A stretch of 64,000 bases of DNA from Hyphomicrobiales bacterium (GTDB lineage: Bacteria; Pseudomonadota; Alphaproteobacteria; Rhizobiales; Rhizobiaceae). Both the position numbers and the translations under genes were made by a program. The notes under the pieces were generated by a model. It searched no databases and was not told the DNA's origin. It was given only the letters and a program-made list of their open reading frames with translations. The stretch is taken from assembly GCA_900472485.1 (NCBI GenBank), contig UCII01000031.1:46292-110291 (forward strand), written 5' to 3'. Position 1 is the first letter of the stretch. Every line of letters starts with the position of its first letter. This document shows, piece after piece, positions 7,520-15,477 of this stretch.

Positions 7520-9456
7520 GCTGGCTGCCGGTCCGCGCATTCCTCGATGTCGGTGCCAATATGGAAGCCGCTGCAGGCCCGGCCCAGCAACAGAAGATCG
7601 ATGATCTCGTCAAGCTCCTTCAAGACCCGGACATTCGCCGCTGGCTGACGACACAGCCGGCACCGGCCTCCTCTCCTCAATCTACCGCGGTGCCGCCCGC
7701 CGGAGGCTTGGCGGGTTGGGAGGCTTCCACCAGAGCCCATATCAATGAGATCATCTCCGCTATTCCCTCGGTACCGTCGGAACTTCTCTCTGCCTCCCTA
7801 CGGGTACGCCAGGATGCGGTCGCACATGGCTTCGCACCCGTTTTTTTGATCTTTGCCGGACTTGTTGCACTCGGCCTCGCCGCGGAATGGCTGTACAGGA
7901 AAGCCCGTCCGTCAGACGAAGGGCTCCTGGCGCGTCTTGCCCCTATCTGCGTGTTCGCGCTGGGCATTGCCATCGTCTTTTTCGCCGTTGAGTGGCCACC
8001 CCTCGCTCGCCTCGTCCTTCTTGCCTATCTGACGGGCTTCGTGGTCTTTCGCTTCTGCTCGGCTCTGATCGGCATTGCGGTCTCTCAATCCTCGCTTCGT
8101 CTGCGAGGCCGCATTCTTGTCGCGGTGCTGTCGTTCGCCGTCGCCAGTGCTGCTTTGGCACGTCCGCTTGGCGTTGCTGAGCCCGTTGCCGATGCGACCT
8201 CGATCTGCTTCTCGATCATCGCATTGGCGGTAGCGACCGAGGCCATCTGGACGTCATGGCAGCGCTCGATAAATTCAAAGGCGGCCTTGACGCTCCTGCT
8301 TGCTGTGGTGTGGTGCCTGTGGGCATTCGGCCTCAAAACCCTGTTCTGGCTTGGCCTCTATATCGTAGCGCTGCCTGTGCTTTTGTCGGGCATTGGCCGT
8401 GCCGTCGAAAGCATGGTCCGCAGCGACGCCTCGGAAGTGAGGCGCGTACTTATCGTTCGCGGCGCCCGGGGGCTCGTCATCGCGGCAGCTGCGGGCTGGC
8501 TTGCCATTGTCTGGCAATTGAACCCGGAAGGGCTGGGCCACGGCAATCCCGCCGTCGCCGCGATCTTTTACGGGCTCCTGAAAAGCGTCCTGATCCTCCT
8601 CCTTGCCGATCTGGTTTGGCAGCTCGCGAAGAACTGGATCGATCGCAAGCTGGCCGCGTCGTCGAATACATCGGCCCTTGCCCCGGCCGATGCGGCCCGC
8701 CAGGCGCGTTTCCGCACCCTGCTGCCAATCCTGCGCAACGCGCTTGCCGTGGCGGTCATTGTGATGGCGGGTCTGATCATTCTCTCCGAATTCGGCGTGC
8801 AGATCGGCCCCCTGATCGCCGGTGCCGGAATATTCGGCGTCGCCCTCGGTTTCGGCTCGCAAACGCTGGTCAAGGATATCATCAGCGGCGTCTTCTATAT
8901 GTTCGATGATGCCTTCCGGGTCGGCGAATATATCCAGGCAAAAAACTACAAGGGCACGGTCGAAGGGTTCAGCCTGCGCTCCGTACGGTTGCGCCATCAT
9001 CGAGGTCCGGTCTTCACCGTCCCGTTTGGCGAGCTCGGCGCCGTCGAAAACATGAGCCGCGACTGGGTGATCGACAAATTCCGTGTGTCCGTCGGTTTCG
9101 ATACGGATGTCGAGAAAGCCCGCAAGCTTACCAAGCAGATCGGCGCGGATCTAAAGCAGGATCCGGAGTTGGGACCCCTGTTCATCGAGCCACTGAAGCT
9201 AAAGGGCGTCGAGGAGTTCAGCGACTACGGCCTGGTGCTGAGCTTCGGGATGATGACCGTGCCCGGAATGCAGACCTATATCCGCCGCAAGGCCTACTTG
9301 AAAATCCGGGAAGCCTTCAAAGAGAACGGGATCGAATTTGCGCAGCCGACGGTGAACGTTGGCGGGGGTGACAGCGGCAGCAATGCTGCCGGCCACGCGT
9401 CGTTGCTCGCGCAGAAGGCCAAGGCATCGGCAGCGGAGGCGGAGGGCAACACTTGA
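7516..9456 (+). CDS. MscS-family mechanosensitive channel
   Basis: A 646-residue inner-membrane protein with about ten hydrophobic helices. The last membrane segment and adjoining beta domain carry the MscS signature LIAGAGIFGVALGFGSQTLV followed by KDIISGVFYMFDDAFRVGEY, then a cytoplasmic domain ending near PTVNVGGG. Such channels release solutes on sudden osmotic downshift. The N-terminal extension of about 130 residues, partly before the first helix, and the extra helices place it among the large MscS relatives. It starts inside the stop codon of the barrel protein and ends inside the TTG start of the next gene, so three proteins are translationally coupled. The pairing suggests one envelope or osmotic function. 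Confidence 0.85.
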   Translation: MSWLPVRAFLDVGANMEAAAGPAQQQKIDDLVKLLQDPDIRRWLTTQPAPASSPQSTAVPPAGGLAGWEASTRAHINEIISAIPSVPSELLSASLRVRQDAVAHGFAPVFLIFAGLVALGLAAEWLYRKARPSDEGLLARLAPICVFALGIAIVFFAVEWPPLARLVLLAYLTGFVVFRFCSALIGIAVSQSSLRLRGRILVAVLSFAVASAALARPLGVAEPVADATSICFSIIALAVATEAIWTSWQRSINSKAALTLLLAVVWCLWAFGLKTLFWLGLYIVALPVLLSGIGRAVESMVRSDASEVRRVLIVRGARGLVIAAAAGWLAIVWQLNPEGLGHGNPAVAAIFYGLLKSVLILLLADLVWQLAKNWIDRKLAASSNTSALAPADAARQARFRTLLPILRNALAVAVIVMAGLIILSEFGVQIGPLIAGAGIFGVALGFGSQTLVKDIISGVFYMFDDAFRVGEYIQAKNYKGTVEGFSLRSVRLRHHRGPVFTVPFGELGAVENMSRDWVIDKFRVSVGFDTDVEKARKLTKQIGADLKQDPELGPLFIEPLKLKGVEEFSDYGLVLSFGMMTVPGMQTYIRRKAYLKIREAFKENGIEFAQPTVNVGGGDSGSNAAGHASLLAQKAKASAAEAEGNT

Positions 9457-10592
9457 GCCATGACGACGATGACAGCCGGATCCGTATCATGCATGGTGGC
9501 CCCTACTACCGGCTGGTCTCGCGGATGGGGATACGCAAGCGCGGCTGGAGAGCCTTTGTGCTTGCGACATTGACGGCGGTCGTACCGCTCCTGATGTTGC
9601 TTTCGACCGGTGGCGCCTATCTTGCGGGCCTATTCCTTCAGGATTGGGGAGCCTGGGCGAAATTCCTGATCGCGCCCGTGCTGCTGACATTGGCGGAAAA
9701 GCCGATCGCGTCCACGATCGACGAATGCACTAACCTGCTGTTTCGGGTGCCGTTGATCGCAACCATGTCGAATACGGACGCGATGAGAGCCGTCGAAGAC
9801 GCGAGATCACGTTCGACATCCGGTATCGCAGAGGCGGCGAGCCTGTTGGTCGCCCTGGCGGCCTCGAGCGCAAATGCTTGCAATTTCCTCAGCGGTGGCG
9901 CGCCACCATGGGCAACGTCGCAGAGTTCGCTTACCGTCGCCGGCATATGGTGTCTGCTGGTCAGCAACACGATCTACTGGTTTCTTCTCAGCAGGCTCAT
10001 CTGGAAACATCTCGTCTGGGCGAGCTTTCTTGCCGATGTCGCGGAGTGCCATCTACGGCTGGTGGTCACACATCCCGACAGTCACGCAGGTCTGGGCTTT
10101 CTGGGCCTCTATCCAACCGGCTATAGCCTCTTCACCCTGGCTGTCAGCTGTGTGGCCGCTGCATCAATCGGTCACGTCGTGCAACACGAAAGCATGACCG
10201 CAACCTTCTTCACCATGATCTGCGCAGGCTGGCTCACGGTGGTGACGCTTTACTATGCGCTTCCGCTCGTCGGGCTTGCCATCCGAATCACACAGCTGAA
10301 GAAGAAAGCAATCCTTGCAGCGATGATCAGGGCGACGAACTATGAACGCTGGAACGAGCGAGCAATTCTGGGCGCCAACATGTGCAACGACGAGAAAGAC
10401 GAGCAATTCATCGAAGTTCATGACGCCAGGCCGATTTGGGTGGCGTCGACGCAAATGTCGAGCTTTCTCATCAATCGTGGCAACCTTTGGCCGCTTCTCT
10501 TGCCTGCTCTTTTGCCACTTCTTGCAACAGGCGCTTCTTTCCTGCCGTATTCGCAGCTTGGTTCGATGGTGAAGCGGCTATTGCTTCTTTGA
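9453..10592 (+). CDS. Polytopic membrane protein of unknown function
   Basis: A 379-residue protein with roughly six or seven hydrophobic helices (for example AFVLATLTAVVPLLMLLSTG near 34-53 and LLLPALLPLLATGASFLPYS near the end), separated by a cytosolic-looking loop around residues 85-115 and another around 285-335. No family is recognised. The likely start is TTG at 9453, which overlaps the MscS stop (TTGA) behind GGAGGCGGAGGG; an ATG at 9489 is the alternative. The overlap indicates that it is made together with the channel and may be its partner. Confidence 0.7.
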   Translation: MSHDDDDSRIRIMHGGPYYRLVSRMGIRKRGWRAFVLATLTAVVPLLMLLSTGGAYLAGLFLQDWGAWAKFLIAPVLLTLAEKPIASTIDECTNLLFRVPLIATMSNTDAMRAVEDARSRSTSGIAEAASLLVALAASSANACNFLSGGAPPWATSQSSLTVAGIWCLLVSNTIYWFLLSRLIWKHLVWASFLADVAECHLRLVVTHPDSHAGLGFLGLYPTGYSLFTLAVSCVAAASIGHVVQHESMTATFFTMICAGWLTVVTLYYALPLVGLAIRITQLKKKAILAAMIRATNYERWNERAILGANMCNDEKDEQFIEVHDARPIWVASTQMSSFLINRGNLWPLLLPALLPLLATGASFLPYSQLGSMVKRLLLL

Positions 10593-10608
10593 GAGAAGGA
10601 CTTATCCG

Positions 10609-10806
10609 ATGTGGTTTCCCATCGTCGTTCGCGTGCCCTTCGCAATTGCCGGTGTCATCTCCGGGTGGTTCTTCGCGAAAAGTACCCTGCGATATGACAT
10701 GGTCCAGCTGGCGATCTCGCTCCTGATGCTGGCTGCATCCATCGCCTGCGTGATCTATGCGCCGAGAATCCTCAAAGGCCTGCGTTCCCGAAAAGACAGA
10801 AGCTGA
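10609..10806 (+). CDS. Small two-helix membrane protein
   Basis: A 65-residue protein with two hydrophobic helices (IVVRVPFAIAGVISGWFFA and VQLAISLLMLAASIACVIYA) and a basic tail ending RSRKDRS. GAGAGAAGGA precedes the ATG, and the gap to the previous gene is 16 nt, so it looks like the last tight member of the operon driven by site D. The family is not recognised. Confidence 0.55.
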   Translation: MWFPIVVRVPFAIAGVISGWFFAKSTLRYDMVQLAISLLMLAASIACVIYAPRILKGLRSRKDRS

Positions 10807-10895
10807 TAAAGGCGTCATCCGACTTCATGTCGCTGCAACTTTCCGTGGCTGTCTCTCGTACGGTCTTGGAGAGTGGTACCGAAAGGAAGCGGGAC

Positions 10896-11144
10896 ATGTA
10901 TGACGCAAAATGGCAATCCCCCGTTGCGATCGATCTGCCGCGCCCATACGGGCGCCAGACCATCACTACAGTTCGAGAAGCTGCCGATTGCCTGATGGAC
11001 ATCTGGCCCGAGCCGGACCTCAGTCCTGAGCGTGACGAAGCTCTTCGCATCTGCCTTGAAGTCTTCGAAGGCAATGCCGATCTCGGCGATGCGAGAGACG
11101 CTTTCCTGACCGCAGCAAGATCAGCGGGACTTTCAACATCATAA
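10896..11144 (+). CDS. DUF982-type small protein
   Basis: An 82-residue protein with the pattern of DUF982, a family expanded in rhizobia: an opening proline-rich stretch (VAIDLPRPYGRQ), TVREAADCLMDIWPE in the middle, and a helical end ARDAFLTAARSAG. The function is unknown. The start at 10896 is chosen because GGAAGCGGGAC lies immediately upstream; an earlier in-frame ATG at 10827 has no comparable site. It lies 89 nt after the small membrane protein and may be read through from that operon or have its own promoter. Confidence 0.7.
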   Translation: MYDAKWQSPVAIDLPRPYGRQTITTVREAADCLMDIWPEPDLSPERDEALRICLEVFEGNADLGDARDAFLTAARSAGLSTS

Positions 11145-11186
11145 TGTGATGGCAACCGCGCAACCACGCATGCGTTTACGTCTGTG

Positions 11187-11203
11187 TTTACCGTTGCGTA
11201 CTT
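11187..11203 (+). promoter_or_regulatory. Regulon motif, site E (before the DUF2092 operon)
   Basis: TTTACCGTTGCGTACTT, with a second TTTAC exactly 12 nt upstream (11175-11179), as at site D. It ends 69 nt before the ATG at 11273. Confidence 0.7.
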
Positions 11204-11272
11204 CCTTGACGTAACACCGAACGCCTAGCCTTACCTTGTCCCGATCCATACGGGAGAAAGGAAGGCAATGCG

Positions 11273-12040
11273 ATGCTTCATTTGAAACGGTCGCGCCTCG
11301 TGCTCGCGACGATAGCACTGCTCATTGCTGCAAACGGCATGAGCGCGCAGGAGCAGCATGCAAAGGAGCCGCGAATCGAGCCGGAATCCATCGAGGCCCT
11401 CAAGAAGATGGGTGAGTATCTGCAAGCGCTGCAGACTTTCAGCCTGAAGGCGACAACGACGGCGGACGTGATCCTCGACACCGACCAGAAGCTCGAAATT
11501 GGTGGCATAGCGACCTATGAGGTCAAAAGACCCGACCACCTGCGCATCGATCTCGCAACCGACGTCGTTCACGGCGAACTCGTCTACGACGGCAAGACGC
11601 TTATCTACGCGTCGCCTGACAAGAACGTCTACGCTCAGGTACCAGCGCCGGCCACCATCAAGGACACGCTGGAACACGCCGCCCAGAAATATCATCTCAC
11701 ATTCCCGCTGGCGGATCTTTTCTCCTGGGGAACGCCCGACGCGCCGATCAACCTGATCCGCGAAGGCTTCTTCGTCGGGCACGCCAATATCAATGGCAAG
11801 GAAACCAATCACTGGGCGTATCGGGGGCCGGATCAGGACGCGGAAATCTGGATCGCCACGGAAGGCGCCCCCCTTCCCCTGAAAGTTTCCCTTGTCGACC
11901 GCGAAGATCTTACCCGGCCGAGGATCACCTCGATTCTCGAATGGACGGAAAACGCGACGATCCCGGACGATACGTTCGCCTACAAGCCGGCCGAAGGCGC
12001 TCAAAAAATCAAGTTCCTCGGCGAGGAGGACAAGAAATGA
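11273..12040 (+). CDS. DUF2092 periplasmic protein
   Basis: A 255-residue exported protein. A signal peptide (LVLATIALLIAANGMSAQ) is followed by a domain of repeated long strands: YLQALQTFSLKATTTADVIL, YEVKRPDHLRIDLATD, and YDGKTLIYASPDKNVYAQV. This pattern belongs to DUF2092, whose fold resembles LolA-like lipoprotein carriers. The function is unknown. A GAAAGGAAGG stands before the ATG. It overlaps the next gene by four bases (ATGA). Site E makes it part of the putative regulon. Confidence 0.8.
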   Translation: MLHLKRSRLVLATIALLIAANGMSAQEQHAKEPRIEPESIEALKKMGEYLQALQTFSLKATTTADVILDTDQKLEIGGIATYEVKRPDHLRIDLATDVVHGELVYDGKTLIYASPDKNVYAQVPAPATIKDTLEHAAQKYHLTFPLADLFSWGTPDAPINLIREGFFVGHANINGKETNHWAYRGPDQDAEIWIATEGAPLPLKVSLVDREDLTRPRITSILEWTENATIPDDTFAYKPAEGAQKIKFLGEEDKK

Positions 12041-12675
12041 AAAAGCCCGGTATCTTTCTATCCGCACTTCTGGTCACGGCTCTTGTTGCGCCTTATATCG
12101 CCGAAGCGAGGGGCGGCTTTGGCGGCCGGATGCCCCGCATGAATTTTGGCGGCGGCGGTTTTCATGGCGGCTTTCATCCCGGCGGCGGGGGCTTTCGCGG
12201 CTTCAACGCGCCTGCGCATTTCCAGCCGCGCTTCCACCCAGCGGTGGCGCCCCATCCCGCTCATGGGCCAAGGCCACACCCGGCACCTCATCCGACCCCA
12301 CATCCCGCTCCACACCCGAATCCGTCCGGGCTGCACCCTCACCCGCCGACGCCAACACCCCATCCGAACCCGCATCCGGGGCCTCATCCCTATCCCGGCC
12401 CAGGCCCGATTCCTCCTGGGCCGCACCCCGGACCATATGGGCCGGTTCCTCCGCCGGCTGGACCCTATTGGCCCGGATATTGGGGGCCAGCACCCGCTGC
12501 CGCATGGGGAGCAGCAACGGCTATCGCCGTTGGTACTGTGATTGCTACGCTCCCCCCCGCCTGCACAGCGGTCGTGATCAAGGGCGTCTCCTATCAGGAC
12601 TGCGGCGGAAATTGGTTCGAACCACAGTACAACGGTCACGCCGTCGTCTACGTCGCGGTCAAAGACCCGAGATAG
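12037..12675 (+). CDS. His/Pro/Gly-rich secreted protein
   Basis: A 212-residue protein with a signal peptide (IFLSALLVTALVAPYIAEA), a Gly/Phe-rich stretch at about 25-65, then about 80 residues dominated by HPxP repeats (HPAPHPTPHPAPHPNP and similar) with some 20 histidines. Its C-terminus contains a hydrophobic stretch and two cysteines (PPACTAVVIKGVSYQDCGG). The C-terminal part is like the short GxxYxxC domains of other small secreted rhizobial proteins. Histidine repeats could bind metal, but that is inference. The ATG overlaps the stop of the DUF2092 gene, so the pair is coupled. Confidence 0.7.
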   Translation: MKKPGIFLSALLVTALVAPYIAEARGGFGGRMPRMNFGGGGFHGGFHPGGGGFRGFNAPAHFQPRFHPAVAPHPAHGPRPHPAPHPTPHPAPHPNPSGLHPHPPTPTPHPNPHPGPHPYPGPGPIPPGPHPGPYGPVPPPAGPYWPGYWGPAPAAAWGAATAIAVGTVIATLPPACTAVVIKGVSYQDCGGNWFEPQYNGHAVVYVAVKDPR

Positions 12676-12769
12676 AGGACAAACGAAGCCGCCCGGAGCG
12701 GCCAACCGACACAAAGGATACTTACTTCCTTTACGTCAATGCCGACGGCAAGGGGTCACGATGTCGAAA

Positions 12770-12791
12770 GCCCCCGTTTCGTGACGGGGGC
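12770..12791. terminator. Bidirectional terminator-like hairpin
   Basis: GCCCCCGT (12770-12777), a 6-nt loop, and ACGGGGGC (12784-12791) form a perfect 8-bp GC-rich stem between two convergent genes ending at 12675 and 12827. The plus strand then runs into a short TCTTTT about 10 nt later; there is no long T-run directly after the stem. Confidence 0.65.
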
Positions 12792-12801
12792 CTTCGGCAA
12801 T

Positions 12802-12827
12802 CTTTTGACAATGAGGCTTTTGACAAT
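12802..12827. repeat. Short direct repeat CTTTTGACAAT
   Basis: The 11-mer CTTTTGACAAT occurs at 12802-12812 and 12817-12827, separated by GAGG. It abuts the stop codon of the ABC permease gene, and its meaning is unknown. Confidence 0.4.
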
Positions 12828-13600
12828 CAGGGGGTGCGCTCCGCCGCGCGCGGACGCCACTTGATCAGACGAGCCTCGACGAAATCCAGGACGAGATCGA
12901 TCAGCAGGACGAACACTGCCAAGATGAAGATCCCCGCGAAAACGCCGACGGCATCAAAGTTACCTTCAGCCTGCGCGATGAGGTATCCCAGACCAGCCGA
13001 GGCGCCCAGATATTCACCGATGATGGCGCCTACGACCGCAAAACCCACGGATGTTCGAAGCGATGAAAGAATCCAGCTCGCCGCAGCCGGGAAATAGACG
13101 TGACGCAGCAGTTCGGACTTCTTCGCGCCGAGAATGCGGGCATTCGACAGCACCACGGGGTTGACTTCACGCACGCCCTGCATCGCATTGAAAAAGGTTA
13201 CGAAGAACACGAGCGTGACCGCGAGAGCCACCTTGGACCACAGGCCCAGGCCGAGCCACAGGACAAAGATAGGGGCAAGGACCACACGCGGAATGGCGTT
13301 CAGGCCTTTGATGAACGGATCGAGGATTCGGGCAGCCGAGCGTGACAGTCCGAGCCATACGCCTGCAGCGACGCCGAGAGCCGTGCCGATAACGTAGCCG
13401 AGCACCGTTTCTGTCAGGGTGATGGTCACATGCTTGAAGAAGCCTGGATCGGTGACCCATGTGAATACCTGTTTCAGAATATCGACAGGCGAGGGAAAGA
13501 AGAAGACATCGACCACGCCCAGGTTCACGCCGAGCTCCCAACCGCCGACAATGACCAGCAGCAATGCCAGTTGGGTAAGTCTCTCAGTCATGGCGTTCAT
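12827..13600 (-). CDS. ABC transporter permease, nitrate/sulfonate/taurine type
   Basis: A 257-residue inner-membrane subunit of an importer in the SsuC/TauC/ThiX group. Six hydrophobic helices are visible, and the cytoplasmic coupling loop reads ILGAKKSELLRHVYFPAAAS, the EAA motif that docks onto the ATPase. The start at 13600 has GGAG about 9 nt upstream and overlaps the ATPase gene by 17 nt; MTERL at 13591 is a second possibility. Third gene of a leftward unit with the ATPase and binding protein. It ends at the hairpin at 12770. Confidence 0.88.
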   Translation of the reverse strand: MNAMTERLTQLALLLVIVGGWELGVNLGVVDVFFFPSPVDILKQVFTWVTDPGFFKHVTITLTETVLGYVIGTALGVAAGVWLGLSRSAARILDPFIKGLNAIPRVVLAPIFVLWLGLGLWSKVALAVTLVFFVTFFNAMQGVREVNPVVLSNARILGAKKSELLRHVYFPAAASWILSSLRTSVGFAVVGAIIGEYLGASAGLGYLIAQAEGNFDAVGVFAGIFILAVFVLLIDLVLDFVEARLIKWRPRAAERTP

Positions 13601-14417
13601 AGCTTTTCTCCACTTCACCGCGCAGGGAAGCCCAGATATTGCGATAGAGGTCAGTAAAACGAGGATCGAGCTTGATCTCCGCGACATCGCGAGGCCGTTC
13701 CAGGTCGACCGGGAAGCTGTCGATGACGCGCGACCTGGGACCCGAGGCCAGAACCACAACACGATCCCCCAGAGCAATCGCTTCCTCAAGATCATGTGTA
13801 ATCAGAACCACAGCCCGCTGCTCCTCCTGCCATAGGCGAAGCAGCTCATTCTGCATCAAATGCCGGGTGTGGATGTCGAGCGCGGAGAAAGGTTCATCCA
13901 TGAGGATCACCTTCGGCCCCGTTATCAGCGCCTGCGCCATTTGCACACGCTTACGCTGGCCGCCCGAAAGCTGGTGCGGATAGCGATCCTCGAAACCCTT
14001 AAGCCCTACCTTCGCCAGACATTTAAGAGCTCGCTCCCGGCGCTCGCCAGCGCCGACGCCTTGGAACATCGGCCCCAGTTCCACATTTTCGATCGCGGTC
14101 TTCCATGGAAGCAGAGCATCCTGCTGGAACAGATAGCCGATATTATTCTGGATGCCGGAAACCACGCTGCCATCAATCGAGACTGAGCCCTTTGCCGGCT
14201 TCAAAAGACCTGCGATCGCATTCAGGATCGTACTTTTGCCACAGCCTGTCGGCCCCACGATAGCGACGAATTCGCCATCGGCCACCGTCAGATTTACATC
14301 CTGAACAGCGACGAAGGAGCCAAAGGCCATGGTGACATTTTCGATTGCCACCATCGCTTTGGGTGACGCCGCCGCATGCGGTGTCTGTGCTGCCGGCTTC
14401 AAGGCTGTCACGGACAT
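13584..14417 (-). CDS. ABC transporter ATP-binding protein, nitrate/sulfonate/taurine type
   Basis: A 277-residue ATPase that powers the importer. Walker A is GPTGCGKST at 55-63, the Q-loop FQQDALLPW is at about 97-105, the signature LSGGQ is at 150-154, Walker B VILMDE is at 170-175, and the switch histidine lies in LITHD. The PW after the Q-loop and the length fit SsuB/TauB-like subunits. The gap to the binding protein gene is 11 nt. Confidence 0.92.
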   Translation of the reverse strand: MSVTALKPAAQTPHAAASPKAMVAIENVTMAFGSFVAVQDVNLTVADGEFVAIVGPTGCGKSTILNAIAGLLKPAKGSVSIDGSVVSGIQNNIGYLFQQDALLPWKTAIENVELGPMFQGVGAGERRERALKCLAKVGLKGFEDRYPHQLSGGQRKRVQMAQALITGPKVILMDEPFSALDIHTRHLMQNELLRLWQEEQRAVVLITHDLEEAIALGDRVVVLASGPRSRVIDSFPVDLERPRDVAEIKLDPRFTDLYRNIWASLRGEVEKSYERHD

Positions 14418-14428
14418 CTTAACCTCCC

Positions 14429-15430
14429 TCAGTTCGATGCCGTCGCCGGCACCTTAGCTACGAATTCGTTGGTATAGGTCTTGGAAAGGTCGATCTTGGC
14501 AGCCTTGACCTTGTCGTTGAACGACGTCAGGACATCGAGAGGCGTGTTGATATCTTTTTCGTCCAGGAGCCCATCCGTGGAAAAGATCTGCCGCGCGTTT
14601 TCAACTGCCTTGATATACGTCTCCTTGTCGCCCGAAATGAATTCCGGCGGAAGCTTTTCGACGATCTCGGCGGCGCTGTGCGTCTTCATCCATTGAAGCG
14701 CCTTTACCGTTGCATTGGTGACCTTCTGAATGGTCTCCGGATTTTTGGAGATGTAGTCCTGCGTGGCGTAAAGCACCGATGTGGGATAGATGCCGCCATA
14801 GATTTCCTTGGTGCCATCGTCGTTGCGGGCATCGATCAGGATCTTTCCGACGCCCTTCTCGACCACGAACGTCGCCGCGGGATCATAATTTACGAGCAGA
14901 TCGATCTTGCCCTGCTGAAGAGCTGCAACGGCGGCAGCGCCCGATCCGACGCCGATGATCGAAACGTCGTTCGCCGAGAGCTTATGCCGCTGAAGATAGT
15001 AGCGAATAAAGAAGTCCGAGGACGAGCCCGGAGCGGTGATTCCGATCTTGGCGCCCTTAATGGTCTCCGGATTTTTCGGATCGAATTTCGCGTCTTTGCC
15101 GCCGGCCAGGACGAGCCCGGAATTGCGCCCAAGCTCCACGAAGGCGACAACATGCTTGTTCTGCGACTGCATCTGAATCGTATGGTCGTAAAAGCCGACA
15201 GCGACATCCGTCGAGCCGGCAACCAGCGCCTGCAGGGTTTTCGATCCGCCCGACGCGAAGTTTTCGACGGTGACCTCCAGACCCTCTTTCGCATAAAGAC
15301 CCAGACCCTGCGCGACCGGGAAAGGCAGGTTGTTGAGGTTGTAGGAACCAACACTAATGCGGACAGGTTCCGCGAAAGCCGTTCCGGACAGCGCGACCGC
15401 CGCAGCGAGTGCGAGAATAAGTTTTTTCAT
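14429..15430 (-). CDS. NMT1/SsuA-like ABC substrate-binding protein
   Basis: A 333-residue periplasmic binding protein with a signal peptide (KLILALAAAVALSGTAFA). The NMT1-like fold is shown by GLGLYAKEGLEVTVENFASG, then LQALVAGSTDVAVGFYDHTI and GAKIGITAPGSSSDFFIRYY. The family binds taurine, sulfonates, nitrate, pyrimidine precursors or aromatic acids. The ligand cannot be read directly, but the tautomerase gene 47 nt upstream suggests an aromatic-derived or tricarboxylic acid. GGAGGAG precedes the start. It is transcribed together with the ATPase and permease. Confidence 0.88.
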   Translation of the reverse strand: MKKLILALAAAVALSGTAFAEPVRISVGSYNLNNLPFPVAQGLGLYAKEGLEVTVENFASGGSKTLQALVAGSTDVAVGFYDHTIQMQSQNKHVVAFVELGRNSGLVLAGGKDAKFDPKNPETIKGAKIGITAPGSSSDFFIRYYLQRHKLSANDVSIIGVGSGAAAVAALQQGKIDLLVNYDPAATFVVEKGVGKILIDARNDDGTKEIYGGIYPTSVLYATQDYISKNPETIQKVTNATVKALQWMKTHSAAEIVEKLPPEFISGDKETYIKAVENARQIFSTDGLLDEKDINTPLDVLTSFNDKVKAAKIDLSKTYTNEFVAKVPATASN

Positions 15431-15477
15431 TCGATCTCCTCCATTTTGGCACCCTCCCGGCACCATAGGTTGATTGA

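Noticed and set aside
11892..13097. Long plus-strand open frame (401 codons)
   Set aside because: Spans the DUF2092 and HPxP genes in another frame, crosses the terminator and enters the opposing permease gene. It is rich in Arg and Ser, like a shadow frame.
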